Of a stretch of 64,000 bases of DNA, positions 8,306 to 17,900 are shown piece by piece. The stretch covers positions 112,514 through 176,513 of the forward strand of contig JAJVIK010000019.1 in assembly GCA_022072055.1 (NCBI GenBank). The letters are read 5' to 3'. The translations under genes were made by a program, and so were the position numbers. This DNA comes from a bacterium. Lineage in GTDB: Bacteria > Hinthialibacterota > Hinthialibacteria > OLB16. Within the stretch, counting starts at the first letter, position 1. Every line of letters begins with the position of its first letter. Under the pieces are notes generated by a model. It did no database searches. It was not told the DNA's origin and saw only the letters and a program-made list of their open reading frames with translations.

Positions 8306-8992
8306 ATGAAAACCTCTCGCCCCTCCCTACGCGCGTTCACCCTGATCGAGCTGCTGATCGTGATCGCGATTGTCCTCATCCTGATCGCCATCGCGCTGCC
8401 GAATTTCCTGGAGGCCCAGGTCCGCGCCAAGGTGAGCCGGGCGATGGGAGACATGCGCACCATCAGCATCGCGCTGGAGTCTTACCTGCTCGATTTCAAG
8501 ATCTACCCCACCGATCACGAACCCGATGGGAACGACCGAGGGCTCAATCAGCTGACCTCTCCCATCAAGTACCTCCCCACGCTGCCGGAGGACCCTTTCT
8601 CCACCAACACCGGGATGCTTGATCCGCGCACCCAGGAAATCGGCTGGGAGATGGCCTCCACCGGCAACGCCCCGATCATGGTCCGCTTCCGAGCCACTCA
8701 GGACAACTGCAAGGTCAACGCCTACGCGCTGGCGAGCCAAGGTCCGGATGTGGCCAGCGGGGTCAGTTTCGGGAGCGCGCGCGGGGATAACTTCATCTGC
8801 AACAGGGAATGGCCCTTCTGCGGGAGGACCCTGACCTGCCCCTCCAACCAAGGTTGGACCAATTACAATCCAACCAATGGGACCAACTCGGCCGGGGACC
8901 TCATGCGGGTGGGGGGAGAACACCGCGCCGGGCGGTACTGCATCGACAGTTGGCAGCTTGTGGCGGGGCACTATCCCGTGCACATCCCCTAA
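8306..8992 (+). CDS. type II secretion/type IV pilin-like protein (prepilin N-terminal methylation site)
   Basis: This 228-residue protein carries a textbook prepilin signal: a short basic leader, then FTLIELLIVIAIVLILIAIA with the Glu at position +5 after the cleavage site. It continues into a helix (EAQVRAKVSRAMGDMRTISI) and a globular domain with several cysteines. It is the short pseudopilin type that is common and often multicopy in planctomycete-like and Hydrogenedentota/Sumerlaeota genomes, where it is exported and assembled or simply displayed. The start at 8306 has an AGGCGGA ribosome site; in-frame ATGs upstream have none. No other secretion genes are nearby, so it is an isolated minor pseudopilin. 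Its stop overlaps the stop of the convergent gene by four bases. Confidence 0.92.
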   Translation: MKTSRPSLRAFTLIELLIVIAIVLILIAIALPNFLEAQVRAKVSRAMGDMRTISIALESYLLDFKIYPTDHEPDGNDRGLNQLTSPIKYLPTLPEDPFSTNTGMLDPRTQEIGWEMASTGNAPIMVRFRATQDNCKVNAYALASQGPDVASGVSFGSARGDNFICNREWPFCGRTLTCPSNQGWTNYNPTNGTNSAGDLMRVGGEHRAGRYCIDSWQLVAGHYPVHIP

Positions 8993-10116
8993 GAGGAGGG
9001 TTCCGCTCCGCGCGGGTTGTGCGCGCGCCACGCCACCCTCGCGAGCCAGGCCACAACCGCGAGTCCGGCCACAAACACGGCCAGAAACACAAGGATCGGT
9101 CCCCACTGAGTCCGAACGGTCCACTCCGGGAGGGTGAAGTGCTCCCGGAGGAGCTCCTCGCGAAGGGCCTCGTTGGTGGCGGACATCAGCAGCAGAACCG
9201 CAGCGGCCAGGGCCGAGGCAATCCAGCGAAGACGCGCGTGACTCGGAGCCTGTGAGAGAAAGAACAGGGCGAGAAACAGCCCCACCGCGAGCAGAATTCC
9301 AAGAATCAGGCTGAACGAACCCGGGGTCGCGAAGGTCAGGAAGCGTTTCAGGACTCCCTCCGGAAGCGAGAGCAAGTACCAGAACCCGATCACGATCTGA
9401 ATCGCGGTGGCCACGAGCGAAACCATCGCGCCAAGGCGCGCTCCTTTCTCCGCCTCCTCGTCCGATCCGCGAAAGAGGGCGATCCACACCAACCAAAGTC
9501 CCCCGATCCCGAACGAACCGACGAGGTTGTGGAGAAATCGCGGGACCGCCAGTCCCGCTTCCCGCCACACCGAACCGACCGGAGAGCCCGCGCGCGCGAG
9601 TGGCCAAAGCTCCGGATGCTGGGAAAGGGCGGCGTTGGTGGTGAACAGGAAGGCAATCGCGGTGAAGGCCGATGCAACTCCCAAGTGCAGAAGAAGGCGC
9701 AATGGTCGCGCGGCGATGCGCTTCTCTCCTCCTTCGGGGCGCCGGGCTTTGAGGGCATAAACCGTGTAAAAGCCCACCATGAGCAGGGCCAGAATCGCCA
9801 GCCAGAAGAAGCCGAGCAACACATTGGCGACATAGAAGAACTGACCATACAGGACCTGGACAAACAGAAGCGGCGCGATCCCGAAAGTGATCGCGAGCGA
9901 GATCGCCACCGGCAGAACCGCCATCATCCGCTCGTAGAGCATCTTCTTCCATTCGCTCTCGCGCCCGACCATCAAAGCGCACAGCACCCAGGATCCGGCC
10001 AGCGCGAAGTTCATGAAGACCATGTGGAGGGCATGGGTCACCACGAGCAGGGTGACCAGGAGCCAGACCGGGGCGGGGAGCCCGAGCGGATCAGGACCCG
10101 GAACCAGGTTGGTCAT
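8989..10116 (-). CDS. cytochrome bd-superfamily subunit II-like membrane protein (CydA'-like)
   Basis: This 375-residue integral membrane protein has about nine helices. It overlaps the end of the cytochrome bd-like subunit I gene by 26 bases and should be its partner. Its sequence is not a typical CydB. Its first helix (LHMVFMNFALAGSWVL) lines up with the haem-ligand helix of the partner (IHVLVAHFSVGAGFLL), keeping the first His. Later segments also correspond (GFWYLLSLPEGVLKRFL versus AAWYFAELPQLAKDLI). It therefore looks like a diverged CydA copy, as in CydAA'-type complexes. It probably forms the second half of a quinol-oxidising heterodimer in the inner membrane. It carries no c-type haem motif. 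Confidence 0.7.
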   Translation of the reverse strand: MTNLVPGPDPLGLPAPVWLLVTLLVVTHALHMVFMNFALAGSWVLCALMVGRESEWKKMLYERMMAVLPVAISLAITFGIAPLLFVQVLYGQFFYVANVLLGFFWLAILALLMVGFYTVYALKARRPEGGEKRIAARPLRLLLHLGVASAFTAIAFLFTTNAALSQHPELWPLARAGSPVGSVWREAGLAVPRFLHNLVGSFGIGGLWLVWIALFRGSDEEAEKGARLGAMVSLVATAIQIVIGFWYLLSLPEGVLKRFLTFATPGSFSLILGILLAVGLFLALFFLSQAPSHARLRWIASALAAAVLLLMSATNEALREELLREHFTLPEWTVRTQWGPILVFLAVFVAGLAVVAWLARVAWRAHNPRGAEPSS

Positions 10117-11434
10117 TTCCCGCGGCCTCCTCTCCCCGATCTCCCGAGCCTTCCTTCAACTCCCACAAGGTGTCGGCGAGCGCGCGGCGCTCCTCCGGGG
10201 TTCCCACCAAGGGGGGCATGAACGGTTTCAACTCATGGATTCGGTCGAGGTTGTAGACCAGCAGCTCGCGGCTCCAGGGGCGGATGAGGGGAACAAGGTC
10301 ATTGAAACCGCCGAGGACATGGCATTGCGAACACTGTAGATTGAAGAGGATTTCCCCCGTGCGCGGCCCCCCTCCGGCCTCGGCGCGAGTCGCGAGCGTT
10401 GCCCAAGGGGCATTGGGCAGGACCCCTTCCCGATTCACTTTCTCGATCTCCGATTTCACCAGTCCGTTGGAATACAGGTGATCGTAGATCAGGTAAGGCT
10501 TGCGGACCCCCTCGCGCACAAATTCCATCGAGACGGTGGCGATCATGGCGATGGAAAGAAGCAGCAGCGAGGTCTCGAGGTTGATGTAACGTCGCGCGCG
10601 GATCAGGCCAAAATAAGCGTAGAGTCCCACCAGGGTGGAGGCCACAATCCCAAACAAAAAGAACATCATCATCGCCACCGCGCCGCCGGTGATCAGATCC
10701 TTGGCGAGTTGGGGGAGTTCCGCGAAATACCAGGCGGCGAAGGGGAGCATCAAGACCAGGGGGGAAAGGAACCAAGCGGAGAAGTTGATCACGCGGGTCT
10801 TGCCCTCGCGATCCAGGGATCGACTCAGATTGGCGACCAGCATGGCGACCAGTCCGGCGATGGCGAGACAGGAGACCGTGCGCAGCGCCACGGTCGGTGG
10901 AAAGGTGGGATTCAGGAAGGCGTCCCACACATCCCGCGTTTCGGTCCATTCCCCTGGAGTGAGCATGAATGAGAGAATCCCGCTGATCAGGAACAAGCTC
11001 ATCCAGGCCGCGGCGGCGTATGTCCATCCAAGCGCTCGATGAACCGTACCCGGAACCTTGTCCCAGGTGGTGTAGTAGGCGTATCCCGCGACAATCTCCA
11101 CCAGAAAAAAGACCCATTCCATCGCCCAGAACCAGACAAAGGTATGGATCAGCATGGAGGTGGCCCGGGTGGAGGCAATCGAAATCGAGAACCAGATGCC
11201 CACACCGGTGATCGCGCCGAAAACGAATCCGGCCAGGAGCAGCACCTTGGAGAAGAGACGGAGGAAATCGAGCAGGACCGCATCCTGGGTCTTTCGGGCG
11301 CGGCCCTCGCCGATGGCGAGCAGGAACCCCGCTCCGACTGAAAAGTGCGCGACCAGGACATGGATGGTGGCGATGGCGGCGATCACCATCCCCCCACCGA
11401 GGCGGGGGACATTCCAATCCGGATATTCCCACAT
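10091..11434 (-). CDS. cytochrome bd-superfamily subunit I fused to C-terminal cytochrome c domain
   Basis: This 447-residue protein has about eight to nine membrane helices. Features match CydA: a first-helix His (H25 in IHVLVAHFSVGAGFLLAIGE), the paired acidic residues of the proton channel (FWAMEWVFFLVEI) and a quinol-side motif EGVRKPY comparable to the GRQPW region of E. coli CydA. The last 80 residues are a c-type haem domain with C368-x-x-C371-H372 and a candidate axial Met at 406 (KPFMPP). Such fusions probably pass electrons from quinol to a periplasmic acceptor or to oxygen. The start at 11434 fits family N-termini; a GTG 84 bases upstream is possible. It is the first gene of a two-gene operon. 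Confidence 0.85.
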   Translation of the reverse strand: MWEYPDWNVPRLGGGMVIAAIATIHVLVAHFSVGAGFLLAIGEGRARKTQDAVLLDFLRLFSKVLLLAGFVFGAITGVGIWFSISIASTRATSMLIHTFVWFWAMEWVFFLVEIVAGYAYYTTWDKVPGTVHRALGWTYAAAAWMSLFLISGILSFMLTPGEWTETRDVWDAFLNPTFPPTVALRTVSCLAIAGLVAMLVANLSRSLDREGKTRVINFSAWFLSPLVLMLPFAAWYFAELPQLAKDLITGGAVAMMMFFLFGIVASTLVGLYAYFGLIRARRYINLETSLLLLSIAMIATVSMEFVREGVRKPYLIYDHLYSNGLVKSEIEKVNREGVLPNAPWATLATRAEAGGGPRTGEILFNLQCSQCHVLGGFNDLVPLIRPWSRELLVYNLDRIHELKPFMPPLVGTPEERRALADTLWELKEGSGDRGEEAAGNDQPGSGS

Positions 11435-11813
11435 GATGGTAAGCCCGAATGCGTATTCTACCTCTGGCCAACCCCAGAGCCTATTGGGAGGGCCTGTTCC
11501 GGCTTGGAAGAGTATCACCTAATAGCTTGTTTCCTCTAGACATTGAGTGCCATACATGCAAGAGTGCTTGAAGTTGATGGCCGTTTCCCGAGTGTCTCTG
11601 AGGGGAGTGACCGGGGAGAGTGGTGTCGTGCCGGAGGGGAGACCGGCTCGAAAGAGGGGGGAGTGTTCCTTTCGACCCGCTCAGTGGATTCGTATACTTT
11701 GAGCAAGGGTCGTCTCTTTCGGGTTCTGTTTTCGCCATCGCTCCTCAGAGAAAGGAGCGCCCGAATCCGGGCGAGGCCCCTGAGGCCGATTCTCAACCAA
11801 GGTTCGAGAGCTC
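11435..11813. other. divergent intergenic region with possible -10 element
   Basis: This gap separates the leftward bd-like operon from the rightward deacetylase gene. A TATACT hexamer at 11693-11698 could serve as a -10 element for the rightward gene; the -35 region (TTTCGA or TTCGAC) is poor. Short open frames here overlap each other and lack any protein-like composition. Confidence 0.35.
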
Positions 11814-13412
11814 ATGAACCGTCCTTGCCGCTCCATTCTATTCCTGCTGTTGCTGTGGCCCGCGCTTGCGCGGGGTCAAGATTACGCCGAGGAGATGGTC
11901 CCGCCCCCGCTGGACTTGGACATACGGGGGACCTCGCTGCTCTGGGCCGGATCGCCTCAGAAGCAAGCGGTGGCGCTGACCTTTGATGACGGACCGATCC
12001 CGGGCAAGACCGACGCGGTCCTGGCGATTCTGCGCGAGCAGGGGATCAAGGCCACCTTCTTCATGGTCGGGGAGCGCGTGCAGGCCAGCCCCGATCTCGC
12101 GCGCCAAGTCGCGCTGGAGGGGCATGATATCGGCAACCACTCCCAGACCCACCGCAACCTGACCAAACTCGGAAGCGGCGAGGTGATCCGGGAGCTCAAT
12201 CGCTGCCAGGATGCCATCGCCGAGACGCTCGGATTCAAGCCCACTCTGTTTCGCGCGCCCTATGGCGCGGCCAACATGACCACGCTCGCCGCGCTGTCGC
12301 ATCTTTCGCTTTCGGCGGTGTTCTGGTCGATAGACACCCGCGATTGGAAGGCGCAGAGCGAGGCGGAGGTTCAGAACTCCGCGCTCAAGGGAATCAAGAA
12401 CGGGGATGTGATCCTGTTTCATGAGCATTCCCGTTACACGGTCGGCGCGCTGCCGGGAATCATCAGCGCGATCCGGGAAAAGGGGTTTGCCTTCGAGACC
12501 GTGTCCGCCCTGTTTGACCGCCCGCAGGCGGCTCCGGCATTGATCGCCTCCGCCACCTCCCCGATCCAGCCTCTCGCCGCCGTTGTGGCCTCTCCGGAGA
12601 TAGTTGAGGTCGCCAAGGCCGAAAACCCGCCCGGCATGGGCGGCGCGGTCAGTTTGGGGGGAAGTGAGACGCCCCCCGCTCCCACGACCGTGGAGGTTCA
12701 GGCGGTTCCCGCGCCCCAAAGCCCCGCACAGGGCGGAAATCTCCCGCCAAAGCCCGAGTCCCTTGAGGTTCGCGTGGTGGCTGAATCCCCACAGGCCGCT
12801 GTCGAGGATGCCGCTCCAGAGGATCCGGTAGATTCGCCACCCCCTTCGGATGAGCCCGTTCCAACCACAGTCGCGGAGGTCCGGATTCCCTCCCCGGCTC
12901 AGGGAGGTGTGGCTCAGATGGAAGTGAACCCGGTGGACACGAGTGATCAGGTGGAAAAAGCGGTTCCGCCAGCAGTCGCGGAGGTCGCCGCACCTGTCCC
13001 CTCAACCGCCGAGGCGGAGGTCCCCCAGATTGAAACCCAGACCACCGCCGCGCCGCCGCTCGACGCAACCGCCACCGAAAAGGCGGTGGTCGGCGCGCCG
13101 AAGGCGCCCCCCCCCAAGACCGTATCGCCGAAGACAGGCCCTCCGATCAAGGCATCCGCGGCACTCGCGAAGAGCGACAAGCCATTCGAGGAGCCCGGCG
13201 AGGCGGGGAGAGTTCGACGTCTCCAGCCGGTGGCTCGTTTCAAGCAACGCTTGATCACTCCTGAACCCACCGAACCCCCGGCGGGACAGGTGGCCAAGCC
13301 GAGACGGCTGATCCCGCGCGCGTCCGCGGGGGGTCCACTCCCGGTTGAGTCCGAGTTCCCCTCCACGAGTTGGGGTTACGCCTCCCCCAATACCGGGTTG
13401 TCGCGCCCATAG
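11814..13412 (+). CDS. secreted polysaccharide deacetylase with long Pro/Ala/Glu-rich tail
   Basis: The 532-residue product starts with a signal peptide (LFLLLLWPALARG). Residues about 50-235 form a NodB-type deacetylase with all catalytic motifs: TFDDG at 56-60, the metal ligands H109 and H113 in NHSQTH, RAPYG at 147-151, DTRDW at 174-178 and LFHEHS at 201-206. These enzymes remove acetyl groups from peptidoglycan or other N-acetylated glycans in a divalent-metal-dependent reaction. The remaining 295 residues are a low-complexity Pro/Ala/Val/Glu-rich segment, then a short basic end (RVRRLQPVARFKQRL). The tail may extend the enzyme from the envelope or bind acidic polymer. The gene is followed by tlyA nine bases later, probably in the same transcript. 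Confidence 0.92.
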   Translation: MNRPCRSILFLLLLWPALARGQDYAEEMVPPPLDLDIRGTSLLWAGSPQKQAVALTFDDGPIPGKTDAVLAILREQGIKATFFMVGERVQASPDLARQVALEGHDIGNHSQTHRNLTKLGSGEVIRELNRCQDAIAETLGFKPTLFRAPYGAANMTTLAALSHLSLSAVFWSIDTRDWKAQSEAEVQNSALKGIKNGDVILFHEHSRYTVGALPGIISAIREKGFAFETVSALFDRPQAAPALIASATSPIQPLAAVVASPEIVEVAKAENPPGMGGAVSLGGSETPPAPTTVEVQAVPAPQSPAQGGNLPPKPESLEVRVVAESPQAAVEDAAPEDPVDSPPPSDEPVPTTVAEVRIPSPAQGGVAQMEVNPVDTSDQVEKAVPPAVAEVAAPVPSTAEAEVPQIETQTTAAPPLDATATEKAVVGAPKAPPPKTVSPKTGPPIKASAALAKSDKPFEEPGEAGRVRRLQPVARFKQRLITPEPTEPPAGQVAKPRRLIPRASAGGPLPVESEFPSTSWGYASPNTGLSRP

Positions 13413-13421
13413 GGAGGAGTC

Positions 13422-14237
13422 ATGCGTGAACGAGGGGAGAAAGTCCGCCTCGATCAGTTCCTCTTCGACCACGGCTATGCGGAGTCCAGAGCCAAAGCCC
13501 AGGCGCTGATTCGCGCTGGTGAGGTTTTCGCGGGGGAGAGGCGCCTGGACAAACCGGGATTATTGATCCCCCTCGCAACCGAGGTTCGTCTCGCGATTCG
13601 GAGCGTGGATGTCAGCCGTGGCGCGGCGAAGTTGCGCGGCGCGTTGGATCGGTTCGCGTTTCCCATCGAGGGCCGGCTCGCGGCGGACTTGGGGGCCTCC
13701 ACCGGCGGGTTTACCCAAGTCCTGTTGGAGCGCGGCGCTCGCGAGGTCCACGCTTTCGATGTGGGGTATGGGCTGCTGCACGAGCGCTTGAGAAGTGATT
13801 CACGAGTGGCGCTGCACGAGCGAGTCAATGTGCGGGGGTTATCGGGGGATGAAATGGATCCCGCCGAGATCGTGGTCATGGACCTTTCCTTTATCGGGCT
13901 GTCGTTGATCCTTCCCGCCGTGCGCCGAATCAGCGCGCCCGACGCGGATTGTGTCGCCTTGGTGAAGCCGCAGTTCGAGGCGGGGAAGGGCCAAGTGGGA
14001 AAAGGGGGCATAGTCCGCGAGCCGAGGATCCTCCTTGAGGTCCTCCAGGCGCATCTGGAGCATCTCGGCGAGAACGGCTTCCGGTGTTGGGGACTCGCCC
14101 CTTCGGTGATCAAGGGGCGAAAGGGGAATCAGGAATTCTTCTGTTGGTTTCGCCGCCTCGAGCACGGCGGCCAATTGGAGTGCAGGCCAAGCGCTGAGGC
14201 GGTTGTGGAGGAACTCCTGCGGGACACGCGAGGGTGA
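13422..14237 (+). CDS. tlyA: TlyA family rRNA (cytidine-2'-O)-methyltransferase
   Basis: This 271-residue protein has an N-terminal S4 RNA-binding domain (VRLDQFLFDHGYAESRAKAQ) and an FtsJ/RrmJ-like methyltransferase domain beginning around residue 84 (AADLGASTGGFTQVLL). Expected catalytic positions are visible: K in AAKLRGAL, D in VVMDLSFI and K in LVKPQFE. In mycobacteria the family methylates 16S and 23S rRNA and sets capreomycin sensitivity; elsewhere it is often called a haemolysin-like protein. A strong GGGAGGAG ribosome site precedes the ATG. The gene ends 18 bases before the convergent ECF sigma gene. Confidence 0.93.
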   Translation: MRERGEKVRLDQFLFDHGYAESRAKAQALIRAGEVFAGERRLDKPGLLIPLATEVRLAIRSVDVSRGAAKLRGALDRFAFPIEGRLAADLGASTGGFTQVLLERGAREVHAFDVGYGLLHERLRSDSRVALHERVNVRGLSGDEMDPAEIVVMDLSFIGLSLILPAVRRISAPDADCVALVKPQFEAGKGQVGKGGIVREPRILLEVLQAHLEHLGENGFRCWGLAPSVIKGRKGNQEFFCWFRRLEHGGQLECRPSAEAVVEELLRDTRG

Positions 14238-14255
14238 CAGAGCCTTGACAGTTCC

Positions 14256-14882
14256 CTAGATCACGCTTCCGTCGCGGTGAAGCCCTTGGCGGAGAACCCC
14301 CTTGAGCCGCTGCATGCGATTGCGCGCGACTTGGGGACTGACCCCCACGCTCTCTCCGATTTCCTCCCAGCTCAATCCCCCGACTCGAAGCTCGAAAATA
14401 GCCCGGTCCTGATCGTTCACCTTCCCCGCCGAAAGGGAAGCTTCGAGATGGTGGCGCACCCGTCCAAGGTCGTGGAGCCGCATGAGATGCTCCAGCGGTG
14501 AGCGCGCGCGCGAGTCGGATAGGCTGAGAATCGAGCTCGCGTCTCCCTCGAACTCAGCCCCGTCCCGCTTCCTTTGTGTGTAACGGTGAAAGGCGGAGCG
14601 GAAGAAACTCACGCAGGCGCTCTCAGCAACAACCGCGAGGTAACCCTTGAGCGGACACTTGGCTGGGTCCCAGTCTCGCAAGAGTTTGAAATCATCCTTG
14701 ACCAATCGGAGCGACAATTCCTGAAAGATTTCCTCGCAGTCCTCCGGGAGAAAACCGTGACGGCGGATCAAGGCGCGGACCAGGGGGCCATGCTTGGCAA
14801 AGAGCGCCTTCATTCCCTCATCGGGGGATGAGAGGATTTGCGCGATGAGCTCCGTGTCGGATTGGGCAGAGGGGTGCGGCAT
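14256..14882 (-). CDS. ECF-type RNA polymerase sigma factor
   Basis: This sigma factor has about 208 residues. It has a sigma-70 region 2 (DEGMKALFAKHGPLVRALI through LVKDDFKLL) and a region 4 helix-turn-helix (LSWEEIGESVGVSPQVARNR). It lacks regions 1 and 3, as in the extracytoplasmic function group. It is the last gene of a leftward trio with the giant CHAT-kinase receptor and an anti-sigma-like protein. In planctomycete-like genomes such ECF genes often sit beside Ser/Thr kinases, suggesting activation by phosphorylation. An upstream in-frame GTG at 14903 would add seven residues; neither start has a clear ribosome site. Confidence 0.88.
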   Translation of the reverse strand: MPHPSAQSDTELIAQILSSPDEGMKALFAKHGPLVRALIRRHGFLPEDCEEIFQELSLRLVKDDFKLLRDWDPAKCPLKGYLAVVAESACVSFFRSAFHRYTQRKRDGAEFEGDASSILSLSDSRARSPLEHLMRLHDLGRVRHHLEASLSAGKVNDQDRAIFELRVGGLSWEEIGESVGVSPQVARNRMQRLKGVLRQGLHRDGSVI

Positions 14883-14964
14883 GAGCGTTATCGATTGAAG
14901 CACAAGAGAAGAGGATTAGGGAGGCGATAGGGTTGATGAAACAAGGGTGAGAGTGTCCCGTCTG

Positions 14965-17900
14965 TTATTGTCGGAATCCGGTCCAGGGGGCGATTGGCGG
15001 GAGTGGACCGATGCTGGGGATGGGATCCACGGCCGCATGTCCCAGTTGATCCAGCTCGCCCGGAGAGAGCGCATAATTCCGGAACTGGATGCAGTCGACA
15101 TAGATCGCCCCCGTAGCCCCCTGGTCGTGGGTGAACAGAAGCATCCATTGGTCCCAAGTTCCGTCAGGGGCGGACCAGCGCCCATCGGTTCCCTGATTGA
15201 GGTCATAGGTCCACGCGTGGTCCCTGTTAATGTAAGTTGTCAGCTTGGGCGCGGTGTCAGTGTCCATTCTCACCACGATCCCCAATCTGTGCCAGACATC
15301 CGGCTGGAAAGTGGCATGGCAATCCCCATCGATACACAACGAGTTGGTTTCCGAGACCACAAGCTCCGCCGGATCCGTGTTCCGCGGGGTGGTGTTGAAG
15401 AGCGGTTTCGCTTTTCCAAGGGACTCCGAGGGAAACAGGATATCCATGACGATCGCGTAGTGGTTGACCCTACCCCAACCATGGTTCGGAATCGCGCCGC
15501 TGAAAAGCTTCAACCCCTCGCCCGGGTCGAAACCGGAGATCCTCATCACCCCCTCGCCTCCGCTGCCTTGAGGGGGGAGTCCGAAAGAGGCGCATGCGCC
15601 GAATTCGACCTTCTTCTCGGTCGAGCCGTCGCCGTCGGCGTCGTAAAACTCCAGGTCCCTTCCGTGGGTGGCGCGCAGGTCCCCATGATCGAAATCCCAC
15701 TGGCCCGAAACGCGCTGGCCCCCCAATTCCTTCTGCAAGGGATGCGAGCCGGCCTCCTGAATCGAGCGGGGACCCGCGAGGGAGACGGCAGGGGATGCGA
15801 GGCCGCCGGGGGCGCCGAGTGGATTCGGAATCCCCATGGCGGTGGGACCGCCCAAGAGAGCCACTTCCTCCGCGCTCATCGCGTAATTCCGAAACTGGAT
15901 GCTGTTGACATACCCCTCCCCTGTCTGTCCATCCCGGTCGGAAAAAAGCAGCGCCCACTGACCACGGGTTCCGCGATCCAAAGCCCAACGGGCGTCGAGA
16001 CCCGAGGCCAGCTGATGCGCTCCCACCAGGACGCCATCGATGTATTTCGCCATCCAACCACGCGGGGGAGCGGAAGCCTTAACGACACACACCACTCGAC
16101 GCCAGGCGTCCGGCTTGAGCGCGCCATCAAACCGACCCTCCACTCCGATCCCACCGGTGGCGGAAACCAGGAAATCCGCAGGCTCCTGGTTTCGGGGATT
16201 CTTGTTGAAAAGCGCTCGCGCCTTTGGTTGTGAAGTTGAGGGAATCAGCAGATCAAACAGGATGCTGTACTCGTTGGTTAGCGCTCCGCCGCCGTTGGAT
16301 CCGGCGTTGGTGAACATCTTGTATCCTTCCAGGGCTTCACAGGCGGGGAATTTCATGACCGCGGCGGGTCGGCCATCGATGTCCGGCAATCCGAAGGAGG
16401 TGGTGGTCCCAAAGCGGGTCTTCGCCTTGGTGGTTCCACGCTGATCGTAATCGAAGTATTCGAGATCCCTCCCGACAGTCGCCGCCAGATCGCCTCGGTC
16501 GAAGTCCCACTGTCCGGTGATTCCCTTCGTCTCCTCGGGCGGAGATGGGGGGATCGGAAAGCCGCCCCTATCCAGTATATCCCTCCAGAAGGCCCGCTTG
16601 GTCTGTTCGATCCGGTCCTCCATGGCTTGGCGGTCATCCGTCATGGCGCCACGGAGGCTCCACAGGAAACACGGTCTGACGACAAGGGTCTCCCCGTGGG
16701 TAAGTCCGACGAAGGCCTCAAAGTCGGGGCTGAGCGCGACAGGGGGGAAGATGTCCTTGAGTCGCCCGATAACTCGCAAGTCCTCTGGGTCCAGGATCAC
16801 CGAGTCCACGAACAGTCGTTTTCCGTCCGGAGACAGCACGAGCGTTTCGCCGCCCACGCGGGCATGGAGATTCTCCCCTGTTTCCGTGTTCCACCGAGCC
16901 ACGACTCCATCTCCACTCAAGGTGATAGCCCAGGAGCTTTCGGGACCCCAAGCAAGGGACTTGACCGTCCCGAAGCGGTGGTCGAATCGCTTCTTCAACC
17001 GCCCTGCCTCCACATCCCAGATCCCGATCATTCCGCTGTCCGTTCCTGTCAGGAGAGCTGAACCATCGGGGGAGTAAGCCACGGCGGTCACGGGTCCCGA
17101 GGCGGGTTCGAATCGATGAATCAACTCATGGGTTCGGACGTCCCAGATCCCCACGGTCAAATCCCCACCGGTCGCAAAGGCGTCTCCGCGGGGGCTGACC
17201 GCGATGGCCTTTATGTCATTCCCATGGCAAGGGGTCACCCTGAGACGCGCGCCGTCCGAGACCCTCCAAGAAACAATCGTTCCATCGAAACACCCCGTCA
17301 ATAGTTGATTTCCATCTGGGGTGTATCTCAATGGGTAAACCTCGGAGTCGTGCGGGAGATTGTGAATCGCCCTCCCGGTGCGTCGATCATAGATTGTGGC
17401 GACAAAGTCTCTTCCGCCGCCGGCGACTTGACTTCCATCCGGGCTGAAAGCCACACACATGGGGCTGTAAGGGGGGGGCGATGCGGCAAGCATCACCTCG
17501 CTCGCGTGAAGATCGGTCCTCCATACTTTGACCCCCTGCTCCCCCTCTGCTGAAACGACCCCTTTTCCTCCCAGGCAAAACCACCCGATCCCACTCGGAA
17601 ACCTCAACAGGGTTCTTCCAGTATCCACTTCCAAGATCCAAGTTTGCCCATCATTTCCCAGCAGTTGCTCTCCGCTCGGGCTGAATTGGAGATGGCTCCA
17701 GAACTGGCCGACAGGGAGATTCTTGTGAATCTGTTGGAGGCTCTTTCGTTTACGAAGATTGATCCCATAGTGGGCTCCGGCCGTGGCAAGCAGCTCTCCG
17801 TCCGGGCTGAAGGCCACGGCGCTCTCGGTCCTGTTGTTTGTCCGGATGACTTCAACCTCGGTTCCCGATTCGAGGTCCCACACGCGGACCGTTGTGTCCA

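Noticed and set aside
8327..9982. Leftward frame of about 550 codons
   Set aside because: It overlaps the pseudopilin and bd-like genes on other frames, and its peptide is Arg/Gly-rich without domains; it is a high-GC shadow.
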